This document shows positions 11,957-25,152 of a DNA stretch of 64,000 nt, piece after piece. Within the stretch, counting starts at the first letter, position 1. Every line of letters starts with the position of its first letter. A program made the position numbers and the translations under genes. Below the pieces are notes generated by a model, which made no database searches, was not told the origin of the DNA, and saw nothing but the letters and a program-made list of their open reading frames with translations. This stretch comes from Dillenia suffruticosa (Eukaryota > Streptophyta > Magnoliopsida > Dilleniales > Dilleniaceae), in NCBI GenBank assembly GCA_033439265.1, contig JAVTVX010000005.1:3668001-3732000 (forward strand), read 5' to 3'.

Positions 11957-14043
11957 TAGATTAGTTTCAACTTGAGGGAACTATTAAGTGATCCAATCAT
12001 GTGGCGAATTAATTGCATCACATTGTGGAGGTACGTATCCAGGACTTCAGCACTTTTTTTATAACTTATGTTTCTAACTAATCCGGGAAGCGAATTTTGA
12101 CGTAACGATAGAATTATTCAAAATATAAAAACAATATCTTTACAAAAATACAGAGAAAACTGTGTATAAAAACGTCCACATTCTCCTTACCCTCGCATTA
12201 AGCTAGAGAACACTTTATGCATCGAGTGAGTCGTTTTATATGTCGATTAATCCGTTATGAGTGTTATAAAACCCAATTTTAGAGAAAAATTCTTATAATA
12301 TAATTTTTTTTATTTTAAAATTTTAAATTAAAAACTTAATTAAAAATGGTAGTATATTTATCAATTAAGACACTGTTCGTCTCTTTCACAATTTATCTAA
12401 CAAGGTTGCAACATTTAAGGAATCATGTAAACTTCAATTAATAAAGTACAACTAAATCATTTTAGACAACACTCTGAAGTTGTTTTCGTTCGTTAGTGAA
12501 ACTAAGGTAGTGTTGGAACAGGTTAAAAGAGGGTTTAAAGTTCTCCAAGTAAGTTTTTGCCCCTTTACGATGTTTAGAATGCAAAACTGAAATTTGGTGA
12601 AATTTAGGAGGGGGTTATTGTACCCATAAAACAGAAAATATTATACCCATCCTCCACCCTAGTAATCTTTTACCCCCAAAGCGTTCGCCATGAATTTTGA
12701 TTCATTGATGTTTTCTACAACGCTCTCTCTAAATCTTAGTGTAATTCTCTCTCTCCTCTCCCTGTAAAATTCGGTTGATTTTTTTTTCTCTCTCTAAAAT
12801 TTTGCCTGATTTTCTGGATCTCTCTCCTTCTCTCCCATCTTTTATTTTGACCAAAAAAAAAAATGTACACTTTTTTTTTTACACAAATTCTAATTTAATA
12901 ATCATTACAAAAACTTCAAAATAAAGTTCTCCAACACAACAACTATATTATTAATAACGCCCCTCCCCTTAAAAGAAGAAGACCACAGAGCCAAAATTCC
13001 ACTGCTCTTTGAGAAATTAACTTAAACGGCTAAATTCAAAAAGAAGGGAGTTTTGAATGAAATAAGAGAGGAGATGGAAAAACAAAAGGCTCAAGAATAA
13101 TTGTGTCATAAGAGCTGAAGAGAGAGGCTATTGATTTTCTAAAAATGAGGATTTTTTTTTTCTTTTGTACAAGTTGGGGGTGCTGAAGACAGAATATTGA
13201 TTCCCAAAATATTTTAAAAATTGAAAAAGAAAAGGAGGGGTTTTTCTAATTTTTGCTTTAAGCAAATTATAGAAAAATCTTATTAGTGATTTTTTTTTTC
13301 TTTTTTGAAAATATTTTTATATCATATAAATAACAAAAAGATAGTTAAATAAAATACTTGAAAAATATTATCTTTTACGTTAATAATAACTAATAATAGT
13401 GAAAATTTATAATACGGTAAAGGTTATTTGCTACTTAATGTTAATATAAAAAAATAGAAGGAAAAAAGTTACCTAAGTATCATTTTGGTAAATCTTTGCC
13501 CTTTAATCTTTTCCTTTCTATCTTTCTGCGGTGTACCAAATGCTAAACACAATGTTCCCATTGGCATACAGAAAGAAATGCATAGAGGCGTGCAGTTTTC
13601 TCTGCTTGAGTCTCAGCAAATAAGATCTTAATCGTGTCCCCATTGGCAGAGCAAAATGGCCTAGCTCTTTCAAACTGGATCATTAGATTGAGAGATTAGC
13701 AATGATACCATTTTAGTTTGGGAGGAAAAGTTTTCCTTGTGCAATGTCTGCAAGAGAATATCTAATGAAAATACCTCTATTACAATATAAAAATAAAAAC
13801 ACAATGTTCACCACCAGCTTAAACTTCTAGACCCGTTAGTTGTTTTACAATCTGCGGTTACAAAAATTGAACTCTTGCAAAATGTGTATGGCTAATACAA
13901 ATGAAGGCAAAGAAATAGAAAAAAAAATGACAAATAATAATACAATGAATATGGAATAAGGCAACAAAATTACTTGAGAAGATAAATTTTTTACCATCTT
14001 CATCCCAACAGCATTAGCAAAATCTGTTTGGCCATGTCATTTC
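11957..14043. other. Intergenic A+T-rich spacer
   Basis: Spacer between relic A and the 3' end of SRK-2. It contains CT-rich stretches (12720-12840) and poly-A/T runs. No coding potential, terminal repeats or tRNA-like motif could be supported. Confidence 0.5.
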
Positions 14044-17000
14044 TTATCTTCCCTCGAATATTGTTACAGTCACCTCATTAGGGGTGATGGCTGCCTCATA
14101 TCTTGATGAATAATCACCGAGAGATCTCTCCGATAAGAACCCAGGTTCTTTAGGTTTGGGCAACATTATATTCTCAATATCCAACATCGACAAGGCTGAT
14201 GACATTGTTGGCCTGTCTTTAGGATGGCGTTGCACGCACAGAAGACCCACTTGGATAAACCTTAAAACTTCTGAGGTTGAGACTGAGATGCCCATCAATG
14301 GATCCATCAGCTCCAAAGCTCTGCCTTCATTAAAGAGGCTCCATGCCTACACAGATCAAGCACTAGTCAAAGTTTACGCATCTATTAGCACAGAGTGCAA
14401 CATAAATTATAAGGCTTACATGTCCCAAAAGGCTGAGGTCATGGTCTGGATGGCTGAATCCCCTATTTCTCTTGCCACTAACAATCTCTAGTACTAGAAC
14501 GCCAAAACTGAAGACATCAGACTTAATAGAGAAGAGTCCATCTATAGCATACTCTGGAGACATGTAACCACTGCAAAAACCATGGTCAAACATGATTCAT
14601 TACTGTATCTGTCCGAAATTTTTTCTCTAGTTGAAGGATTATAAATAATGAAGGTGAATACTTACTATGTTCCTACTACTGTTCTTGTTTTCCCTCCAAC
14701 TTCTTCCCCTTGAAAAGTTTTTGCCATGCCAAAGTCCGAAATTTTGGGGTTCAAATTATCATCTAGTAGAATGTTACTAGCCTTGAGATCCCGATGGATA
14801 ATTCTTAATCTCGAATCTCTATGAAGATACAGAAGCCCTCTAGCAATCCCCAAAATGATTTCTGATCTCTTTTGCCAATTCAACAAATGGCCTCGTGCAG
14901 GGTCTGATAGTGTATATTAAGAAATCATTTTGGCATCATGCACACTGAAGATGTAGAAAGGAAATCTTTGAACCCACAGACCAGAAGACAGAATATTGAA
15001 AGACATAGAAAGTTAAGAGGTTGTAAGCACAAACCAAAAATATAAGAGTCTAAGCTTCCACTTGGCAGATACTCATAAATCAGCATTTGTTCTTCATTTT
15101 CAATGCAACAACCCAAAAGTCTTACGAGGTTTCTATGCTGAAGTTTGGAAATTAATATGACCTCATTCTTGAATTCATTGAGGCCCTGCCTTGAATCCTT
15201 GGAAAGCCTCTTCACCGCTACACTTTGTCCTCTTTGTAGTTGAGCCTATACATTCATCAGAAACTTCATATGATTGTTAATCCTTGGATTTTTATTTATT
15301 TTTTGCATTTTGTAGCTTCTTTCAAATTGATGCTCAAACTTAACTATATTCATTCAAATCAAAAAATGAAATTTGAACATTCACTAGTCATGAAACCAAG
15401 TTGCAACTAAACTTATGGTACCTAGGAATTATATTGGAAAGAATGGTTACGAAGAAGCATGTCCTTGGCAAATAAAGAACTTGCGCTGCAATCTTTCAGA
15501 AGCCAGAGTGGTAAAGCAAAATTCTCTCATTTTTACATTGTCTACATTTTTAGCAAGCTCTCTCATACAGTGACATCCCCAATATGGTAGGTTATCAGAA
15601 GACGAGGCATACATATAGCAGGATGTTATCTACATTCATGTCAAGTTCTAAAATAGAATAATCAGTGCTTATAAACACAATGTTATATGAAAGATGGTCA
15701 CATAGAGTTTGACCTTGTAAACGGGGCCATAACCACCTTGGCCAATTTTTTGGGCATCCACAAAGTCAGAAGTTGCAGCTTTGATTGTCTCAAAATCAAA
15801 AAGAGGTAGCTCTAAGTCTTCCCAACAGCTTCTCTCTTCAAATTGTGCTATATTAAATTTTGTGATCTCACCTATTTGATCATTCATACAGCTACAAATT
15901 AGAATTCAATCAGAAGCAAAAAAGAAATGTTAACGGAAGAATTCAACTTCATAAAAAGCCAACATCATCTTGAGGTTTTGAGCTTATAATAAGGAATTTC
16001 CAGGAAAGATGAGAATGAATGGCAATAGAATTAAGTTGGCACCAATTAAACAGTCTACTGGATGGATATTTTTCTCTTTCAAATGTGCTTACCCTGGTTG
16101 ATTTGGCTTCTCTCTCTAATATTCACGTTACCACCTTCCTTTTTACTTTTCCCTTTCCTTATGATAAACCAGCAGAATGAAACCACTATAAGCATGCCTA
16201 CCACTGTTGAACAACGAACCAGAAGAACTCTCTTACCCTTCCTTTTGAAACCACCACTAGATCCTTTAACATATGCAATGGCTCCAAAAGCATCAGTTAA
16301 TTCAGTAACTAGGACAAGCTAACAATACCATTACATGTATGCCAAAAACAAAATTGGGGGCAAGAAAGTAGGGTTTACCAAACTTTGAAGCTGGAACCTT
16401 AACATAGAGAACTAGCCCATCATCGCTGTCCTTTTTTAAGTCGAGCAAATCCTCAAACCAGAGCACACAGCCAATCCCAACATCAATTATGTCTGAACCA
16501 GTGAATGCGGTACAAGAACAGTTATTTTGGCACTTCATTAGGCATTCGTCAAAGCTCATACTCTTGTCTATCCAATAGTTCACCAAATCTGGGTATGCTA
16601 CATCAGTTAACTTTAAAAATTTATCTTCCCATTCACATGCTAAAGCAGTGTCCCTTAGACAACCATCTGACCAGTTCATAGCCTTCCATTTTTCTGGTTC
16701 CTTCGGTGTATACCCATTTAAACATTGACAAGTTGGTGAATCATCCCCGTTACAGACAGCATTAGATCCACATGTATTATAATTTCGACATGTCCAATTC
16801 TGGAACATTAGAATATTAACCCACTGACCAATCAGCTCGTTCCAGTATAACTCTTGAAGAATTCCAAACTCATTCAAAGAAAATGTAGCGATAATGGATT
16901 CTGAAACAGTCCTTGTCATAATATAAACTTGGTTTCCACTTGGGACAAAAGTTGGTTGCAGAACTGGGGTCATAGTAGATGGTACTGAGCCCTTCATTTG

Positions 17001-17648
17001 AACTCCATCCCAGGGCCCAGTTCTCGATCGCTTCTCATCTTTTTGCCAAAGAATCGCCTGGGGTAGCTCTGGATTTTCAAGTTTGTAAGTAAAGTCTCCT
17101 GGAGAAGGATCATCCACACTCTTCCATGATCTAATATACCATTCCTTTCCAGTTTTCAAGTCAAAGCCGAATTTCTTACCTGGTATGATTGTATTGGACA
17201 CATCATCAAAGCTTTGCCATAAATAGTCTGAATTTGCACTACCACTTTCCATCAACACGAAATTCCCAGAATCCAGGAGCTGTGCTATAGTATTATTCAC
17301 CTGGATGGACAAGTTTGTAGACCAGATTATGCATCCCGAACTGTTCAGAACAAGGAGGTTTCCGTTGTTGCCGATTGTCACACCACCAAATTTGTCAAAT
17401 AGTGGGGTTTCCCCATTTGCAACCCATACAACATTTTGAATTGGAACATTCTTGTACCATATTCCCAGATAACGGTTTGAGGAATTCCCAGGACTAAAGA
17501 AGCCCAGCTCAAAAGTCTTGCCATTTGAAACCAGAGTCTGCCCATCCTTGATAAATCTGTTTGACGTAAGTGTATCTACGTCAGGAGCAAGCACTGGAAA
17601 GAAACAAAAAAAGGTGCAGTGAAACACAATAGGCAAGATGTTCTTCAT
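14044..17648 (-). CDS. G-type lectin S-receptor-like Ser/Thr kinase (SRK-2), 7 exons
   Basis: Predicted 833-aa receptor kinase. Exons on the minus strand: 16379-17648, 16093-16263, 15714-15871, 15035-15245, 14666-14903, 14420-14570, 14044-14346; 2502 nt, all GT-AG, ending in TAA. I chose the ATG at 17648 because it begins a hydrophobic signal peptide ([17 protein letters not shown]). An in-frame ATG at 17720 would add 24 residues in front of it. The ectodomain has B-lectin (VVWVANGE), S-locus glycoprotein ([12 protein letters not shown]), EGF-like and PAN regions. The membrane helix is at about 436-458. Kinase: P-loop [10 protein letters not shown], Lys545, HRD Asp642, DFG Asp660, APE-region SPEYAIDG. 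It looks catalytically competent. Closest in style to SRK-3. A repeated W-box palindrome lies about 450 bp upstream. The ligand is unknown. Confidence 0.93.
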
Positions 17649-17720
17649 CAGTGTAGTACTGCTCTTGATTCTTTTGTTTAGGCAGCTTTGATGCAAATTA
17701 AAGTAAACCTCTTTCAGCAT

Positions 17721-18838
17721 GGCGTAAAAGAACTGGACCTTTTGCTTTCTTGACTTTTCTATGGAGAAAAAGCATAATACGAAACAACAGAAAAATCAAA
17801 GAAAGCCACCATCACAGTGCGTTTATGTGACCATGTATATAAACCAAACCAAATGTTATGAGAGATGAAAAATGGCTTTAACTTGATCATATGTATATGA
17901 AATCTCACTTCATATGTCTAACAAATACTAAAAATTCAGACATGTGCAAAAATAAACCATGATCACTGCTCAAACAATCTTGTCTCATGGTGCGGTGCGA
18001 CTAATCTTTCCAGTAGGGTCATGGCAGAAGCTCAACTTTTTTCAATATTCTGAAAGTAATTATCAGCATTATTTGGACATGTCATTGTCAATGGTCAATA
18101 TTTTGACCAACATAGTGACATGGTCAATATTTTGACCAACCATATTGACTTCAGTCCCAATCAACCTTCAATTCCCCGAGTAATTTTGATCCTTCTGGGA
18201 ATTAATCTGCTCCAAACAAGGGCTAGCATACTTCACGCCATTTCTAACTCATCTTAAATAGTCATAATTTGTCTATCGATACAGATCTATCCTTTGCTCA
18301 ATGGATACAGATTTAGACTGAGATGAATCTCTTCACTACGATTCCTTGGTGATCAGATTGGAGTGTAAGAATGTATTACTTTACATATAGATCATCCAAA
18401 GATTCAGATCAAGGCCTTTTGTTTTAATTAATTTCTACTAGGTAGCTACTAAATGAAACTATCAAAGAGAATTTCTTTTAATGGAAAAGGAAAAATCTAC
18501 ATCAAAGGGAAACCACCATCCTCAGAAAAATAGAGACGGGCAATGATACAAAATGCAAAACGGGAAAAAAAATAAAAGAAAGAAAATTGACTATCGACTA
18601 CAGTCTAAACTGCAGATCAGATAAAAATAATCATAGACCAGAACAAGCTAAATGAAATTATCAAATGATCATCACATCACGGTTACGAAGAACATAAATA
18701 ATCAAAATTTTCAATACCCAAGTTCAACTTGAAGTGTGAAAGGCAATATCACCCTACACATTAGTGAAGAAAATATTCTGTTGCAGTAAATGTAAGCAAA
18801 GTTAATTGTACAAAATCTGCATACCTATGACAAGATCA
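17721..18838. other. 5' flank of SRK-2
   Basis: Non-coding sequence between SRK-2 and relic B, presumed to hold the SRK-2 promoter and the 3' flank of the relic. Apart from the W-box repeats near 18.1 kb I see no defined element. Confidence 0.45.
18093..18150. promoter_or_regulatory. Tandem inverted W-box pairs upstream of SRK-2
   Basis: The 16-bp sequence GGTCAATATTTTGACC occurs exactly at 18093-18108 and again at 18122-18137, a 29-bp period. Each copy has inverted arms GGTCAA/TTGACC, that is two opposed TTGACC W-boxes. A further TTGACT follows at 18145-18150. W-boxes are the known binding sites of WRKY transcription factors. The cluster sits about 450 bp upstream of the SRK-2 start codon, a reasonable promoter position; function is inferred. 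Confidence 0.6.
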
Positions 18839-18839
18839 T

Positions 18840-20290
18840 TCATCTACTGTTGGTTAATGTCATAGTTAGTACGTTAGCAGTAATATGCACTTCATATGTT
18901 GATAGATCAGTTGTGGACCTCTCTGAATAAAAACCAGGTTCCCTGGGTTGAGGCAATAGTGCATTTTTAGCGTCCAGCATGGAGAGTGCAGAACACATTG
19001 TTGGCCTGTCATTGGAGTGGAGCGCTGCACACATTAACAAACCAACTTGAACACATCTTGAATTTTGTCATAATGAAAGCAAGGCCTTTATTGATGAATC
19101 TACCAGCTCCAAAGTTCGTCCTTCATTCAAAAGATTCCATGCGTGAAAGTATTTAACCTGATTAAACTATGCAAAAACTGAAGTTAGAAGGACATTAGCA
19201 AGCATATATATGTAGCACACAAACTTATGATATAAACTACATAGTTGTATAAGCATTACATTACACATGGACAATTCTGCATGTATGAGGCCAAGAACTT
19301 GCTTAAGTCACAAGAACCGCTTCTAATATGCTATGGAATCACCAATACACTCACATGCTCCAAAAGCTAAGGTCATGATGTGGATGACTAAAACCTCCAG
19401 TTCCTCTTGCCACTTACAATCTCTAGAGATAGAACGCTGAAGCTAAAGACATCTGACTTAACAGAGTAGTCTAAAGAAAATAGATAAGGATTCAAGAATT
19501 ACTACTTGATATCTCGACTTGGCTGTCTAAGGAGATCCTACTTTCCAATGCTCGAATTCCAAGAGCCAGAATAATCACAAACTACCCATGAATAACTGTG
19601 GGCATCCATCAAGCTATGTAATAACGTCCACTCGAAATGCAACCTAAATTGTAACCTTTAGCACCAAATGGTAACTGCTAAAGCTTGATGACTGGAAAGA
19701 TTGTTCCCGAGAAGGTATAATGCATGTTAAGACAGTGTATCATCATAGGAGCAAGAAGGAAAAAATCTACCATTATCGTGTATAATTTGCATTGCGGTAC
19801 ATCAAGGATAGGGAATCATAAAATTTATATCCCCACTATGAAATCATGACTGAAACCAAGCCATAGTTAGTATAAGAAGAGTTACTTTAAACGGCGGCTA
19901 TTGTTTCTGGGACCAGTGAAAAACAGACTATCAGCTTAATGGGCATTCAGCCTCAAAAGTTCTGCAGACTGAATATGCAAGAAATCAAAACATTTTTTTA
20001 AGTGTACAGTATCATTGCATGTCTCAAACAACCTCTTCAAATTCAAATGATCCAAGAGTCATCTTTGAACTATAGCCATTTTCTTCAGAAAAAATTCTCA
20101 TTGTAATATTCAAGCTCACCAGGATTAAAAATTGCAACATCTGATCATATACCTAGTAGAAAAATGAAGATCAACAACACCGGCATGAAAGAAACATCAC
20201 CAAATTAAATGGCCTCAACTAAGTTAAATGAAAATTAGCAGTACGAAAACAACAAATAAAGATTAGATACCATGAGCTTTGACAAAAATA
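18840..20290 (-). pseudogene. GsSRK relic B, mosaic of exons 6-7, intron and flank
   Basis: Exon 7-like sequence at 18840-19142 keeps PTMCSALSMLD, LLPQPREPGFYSERS and a terminal stop but is frameshifted near 19040-19060. Exon 6-like sequence at about 19353-19475 ([18 protein letters not shown]) carries stops. Further upstream there are no exons: 19500-19700 resembles intron 3 of SRK-3 (compare CTTGGCTGTC at about 32260), and 19960-20290 resembles the SRK-3 5' flank near 35.47-35.75 kb. The copy most resembles SRK-3 in its tail. A large internal deletion removed exons 1-5. It is not functional. Confidence 0.75.
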
Positions 20291-21665
20291 ATCACCGAAG
20301 TGGCTTAAACAAAGATTTAACCGTCTTGCTCTTTCCGGTTTTCAAGACACCAAAAAGAAGAAGAAGAAGAAGATACAGAAATAGCTTCTATGGGGAGTTT
20401 TCAACTAATTAAAACAAACAAACAGAAAATAATAACAATGGGGTCCAATATGGACACAACCAAATCTGTAAAGAAAGAAGTGTCAACGAATTAAATGTTC
20501 TACACAACCAAATTGTATAATAGGTTTAGAACCTGACCTCAATTGGTTCTCTCCTCTTCAATTCACAACCCCAGAAAAGGGTGTCAATAAATTAAAACAT
20601 TTTTTTTTATTTAACCAGCATGAACAAGCATCTCTAGGGCTTTTCCGAAGAAAAAAAAAATTATTGAATAATTTTTGAGTACCCATAAAGACAAACAGTG
20701 GAATTTCAACCCAGAGTGGGACATAAACATTGCATTGTGGGTATCAATGAAAATACGAAAATGATGGGTTTTTGGAGAAACCATGTTGAAAAAGCTATTG
20801 GTCAAAAAGGAAATACATCATAGTTTCCTGGTTAGGGCTGGCCATAAAAAGTGGGGGAAAAGGTTTGCCCCCAAGAATCGTCAAGAAATCAAGAATCAAA
20901 ATCTTGCGAAGACCCATTTGGGTTCTGACTTCTGACCCTCTACATCGTCATAGAGGATGGGAAAAAAGGTGGGTCAAAAGAAAATCCATTAGTTTCAAAA
21001 TATGGAAGCTAGCTTAAATCAGAGAGAGAGAACATATGATCTCAAGAAAAAATTGAGGCGTAAGAATTATGAAGCCTTTCTCTTAACATGAACATAACAG
21101 ATGGCGTTTCTTTTCAAAGGAAATCACCAACGGAGGATTGCGCCGTTTGAAAGCAGAGAAAACTGGAGGAAGACGAAGGGGTTTAGGCAGAGTCTGCCTT
21201 TTAAGGACATTATTGTAATTTGGTAGATCATATCCAGGCCAGATGGGTTCGATCCAAACCAAAAATAATTCACAAAGCCTAGTCCGCCCACATTACGGGG
21301 CCACACTTTAATGCCAAACCATCTTATTTTTCTGCAACGACCTAATTGGACTGCTTTTATCCATGGAATGGAAGAATACTTTCGGTCCATGATTTCCAAA
21401 GCCCAGGAACTTGGGTATATTTTTTGGGATCCGATAATCAATTTATCGGTCCCAATTAATCTGATTCAAATTAATATTATACCCATTAAGAGACGAGCTC
21501 TTTCAACGATTTTTTTTTGTATATAGAAAGACTCAAACTCGAGACTTTTTCAAAGAGGAGGGGGATGATGTCACTTGAACTATCCAATATCTATTTTTTC
21601 TATTCTTAAAATTCAACTCATTAAAAAAATTTAGATCTCTTTCCACTAAACCAATAAGATATTAG
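20291..21665. other. Intergenic spacer with possible SINE remnant
   Basis: No gene is visible. The segment at about 21505-21660 starts with a T-run and contains CTCAAACTCGAGAC, a B-box-like sequence on the minus strand, and CCACTAAACCAATAAG, resembling a complemented tRNA A-box region. It may be a degraded minus-strand tRNA-derived SINE. Support is weak. Confidence 0.3.
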
Positions 21666-21673
21666 TATAACCT

Positions 21674-21682
<9 letters not shown>
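21666..21682. repeat. LINE target-site duplication, left copy
   Basis: TATAACCTGGATATATA, identical to 29288-29304. These two 17-bp direct repeats flank the LINE. Confidence 0.85.
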
Positions 21683-21710
<28 letters not shown>

Positions 21711-23761
21711 AAAAGAGAAGAAAGAAACAAGAAACAAAACAAGAAAAAACACAAACTGACATCAGACTAAGAAGGTCTACAAATCCTTTTGACCCGAGAG
21801 ACAAACACCAGCCACATCTTGCTCCAATCACTTAACAACTTCATCTGGGGGGGTGACGCTAACGGGAACTCCTGGATCCGCACCTTGACCCAACTTAGCA
21901 AGAACATCAGCACAATGGTTAACTTCTCTAAAGATGTGATTTATCTTAACAATTCCCAACGCTTCCATAGAGGCTTTACACTCCAGAACCCAATTCTTCC
22001 AAGGATGATTCTCCCCCACACCCATGTTAACGGCATTGACTATTGTCATGGAGTCACTTTCCACCAACAAATGACTCATCCCCCTTGATATAGCAATCTT
22101 CAAGCCCTCACACAAAACCCATAACTCTGCCAAGTCCCCCTGCGCTATGCCTACGTTGCACCAGAAACCCAGAAGCCACCCTCCCCTACTGTTCCTGAAT
22201 ACTCCGCCTGCACTCGCCTTCCCGTTGCTCAAGAGGACCGCCGTATCGACGTTCAGCTTGGTGCACCCTTCAGGAGGCTTCTTCCAGCTGATATCAACAC
22301 TTCTTTCTGACTACTGACCCCCCAGCAGGTCTAACATCCACCCTTACCATGCTCAACATTCTGTTGAGGACAGATAGAGGCGGTTCAGCAGTGTTTTGAT
22401 GAATAATGCGGCATCTATCTTTCCAAATGCTCCAAACCGTGATGAGGAAAGTCCTATCCTTTTTCCTCCAAATTTAAATTATAGCTGCGTTCGGTACCCT
22501 TCCTTACCCACTCGAAGATTGTCTTCCCAAAACCCCTTCAAGTTCTTAATGTCCTGAACCAAGCATGACTGCAATCTCTAAGAGCGTGAACAGTCGTTTC
22601 CTCCTCCTCCTTACAAACAGGGTGGGTCCTTTCGTTAATGATACTTCGTCTCTTAAGCTCCGCATTGGTCAAGAGCTTCTCCCAAGCCACTATCCAAGTG
22701 AAGACTTTGATTCTTTCCGGACATTTTTTCTTCCACAACCAACTCCAATCTCTTCTATCTTCAGAATGCTCGCTCTGCAGTCTCCGTTGGATCCAATAAG
22801 CCGAGGCTACCGAGAAGTCACCAGCCTTGCACTCCTTCCAACACAATAGCATCTTCAGCTCCCCTGTCCCTGGGAATCCTCATGGCTCTGATTTCCTCCA
22901 CTTTCTTAGCCGAGAGGACAACAAGAAGCTCATCAATCTTCCATTGCCCTTCATCATCCCAGAAGTAGCCGATTCTAGTATCTGGGTTGCAGAGATCACG
23001 AGGGATAGAAGCATTGTGGATAAGCACTTCTTCTCCCACCTAATTATCATGCCAAAATCTAATAGACTTGCCATCTCTTATTCTCCATTTGATTCCTCTC
23101 TTGAGACACTCTTTACTGCTGCAAATAGCTCTCCATACGGCTGAGGAATTTCCATGCTTTTTGTACTCCAGCAGGTTCTCTCCCTTGAGGTACTTGTGCT
23201 GCAGGACTTTACACCACAGAGCATCGTCTTTTTTCAACATTCTCCAACCCAACTTAGCCATTAAAGCTATGTTGTTTCCTCTCATACACCTGATGCCTAA
23301 ACCTCCATCCCTCTTCCTCCATAGACAGTTTCCCATTTGATCATGTGTAGCTTCCTCTTTTCTTCATTGCTTCCGCAGAGGAAGTTTCTATTGAGTCTAT
23401 CTAATTTCTTGCATATGTGATCAGAGAGCCAAGCAGACTGCATGGTATAGATGGGAACCGCAGCAGTGACTGATTGTATCAGAGTCCTTCTACTTGCTGT
23501 GCTTAAGAGTTTAGCTTTTCAGTTGCTTAGCTTCTTCTGAACCTTTTCCACCACCTGACTATAGAAGTTTTTGTTGATCTTCCCATGAATAATTGGGACT
23601 CCAAGGTATCTCCCCAGGTTATCTGTGACAGAAAAGTGACTGCAGGCAGCTAGAAACTCTTTGAGGTACTTAGGCGCTTTAGGAGAAACCCACATTTTGG
23701 ACTTGCTGGGGTTAACTTGAAGCCCACTCTCCTCCGAAAATTCCTTCAGACAGCTCCTAAT

Positions 23762-23972
23762 TGTTAATGTGCAAAGATTTAGGCACATAATTAGCCTTCA
23801 ATTATGTATTTTAGTTTATTATCCATTATTCTCTATTATTCTCTTTCCTATTGTAACTCAGTTGACCTCTTAATTCTCTTTCCTATTTTTACTAGGTTGA
23901 TGTGTATATATGTAAGTCATATTCTCTTGTATATTTGAATCACAAAGAAATACAATTAGTATTTCACTATCA
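23762..23972 (+). repeat. Left LTR of the nested copia element
   Basis: A 211-bp LTR beginning TGTTAATGTG and ending TTTCACTATCA. It matches 25153-25363 almost exactly. Confidence 0.93.
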
Positions 23973-23985
23973 TGGTATCAGAGCC
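23973..23985 (+). other. Primer binding site of the nested element
   Basis: TGGTATCAGAGCC immediately after the LTR; its first 12 bases are the canonical complement of the initiator tRNA-Met 3' end. Confidence 0.9.
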
Positions 23986-24635
23986 AGACTCTCTCTAGGT
24001 TTTCGAGCTATCAATTTGTTTCTGTCTCTTGCTCTCATTGTCACAATTGATTTGTGACCCGATTGGTAATTCTGGTTAGTCATTTTATTTATTTTTTCTA
24101 TGAATTTGTTTTTTTGTCTCTGTTTGGTTCTTCTTTTGGGTTTCTTGATATGGACAAATCTGAAGTTTCTCGTCCTATTGGCACTATTCTGGATGGCTCT
24201 AATTATACATTGTGGTCTCAACGTATGAACGCACACTCGCTTACATTTGAGAGGACCAGCAAGAAGAAGAGATTTGATCTTCTCTCTCCTTCTTCTTCGG
24301 TTGAAGAGAAAAATACCAAAACCAAACTCTCTCTCTCTCTCTCTCTTTCTTAAAGGGTTTGGAATTGACGGATCTAAATCAGAAGAAGCAATGCTCGAAA
24401 CTATGGTTTTGCTTCCAACTCCATCCTGTTAGTTCTCTAGTTGCACCATCCATTAAGGAAGAGGTAACTTCTGGGTTGTTTCTGTCATTGCTACTACTGT
24501 TGTTCGTGTGGGACATTTGGATTTTTCATGTATGTTAATTGATTCAGCCTCGGCCTCTGTCTGTAAATTTGTGTTTGAGTTCAATAAGGAACCATTGGTA
24601 TTGTTTTAGTATCCATGCTGGCAGAGAGCATGCGT

Positions 24636-24959
24636 GGAATTTGTGCTTCGGGTAATGCCCCTGCCCAGTCTTGCCGTCGATGCACTCGGTGTGGCGACTA
24701 TTGCTCTTGTTTCTCTCTTTGTACTCCTAGGCTTGTTTTGCATTCTTTATACTCTTTACTTTCGTTCCCGGGTCCTGAGATCCGGTTTTGTTCAGCTGGA
24801 ATTTGTGCTTCGGGTAATGCCCCTGCCCAGTCTTGCCGTCGATGCACTCGGTGTGGCGACTATTGCTCTTGTTTCTCTCTTTGTACTCCTAGGCTTGTTT
24901 TGCATTCTTTATACTCTTTACTTTCGTTCCCGCGTCCTGAGATCCGGTTTTGTTCAGCT
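24636..24959 (+). repeat. 162-bp tandem duplication inside the nested element
   Basis: Two head-to-tail copies at 24636-24797 and 24798-24959, both starting GGAATTTGTGCTTCGGG. I see one mismatch (GGGTCC versus GCGTCC). The unit is 54 codons long, so the surrounding frame stays open and produces an open frame from 24634 to 25158 that reads into the copia pol tail. The encoded hydrophobic segment has no family I recognise. Confidence 0.9.
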
Positions 24960-25152
24960 AGGCTCTTTACACACTCTTGTTGCTCACTTTGTTCGACAAC
25001 ATCTCCAACGTGACATTTTACAACTTGTTTCGGTTTCTTCTGAAAATCAAACTGCTGATCTTTTCACTAAAGCTCATCTTCCTGGACGGTTCAATCTTTT
25101 ACTTCGCAAACTCAAGTTGGTCTCTATTATCCCCCTTGAGTTTGAGGGGGGG

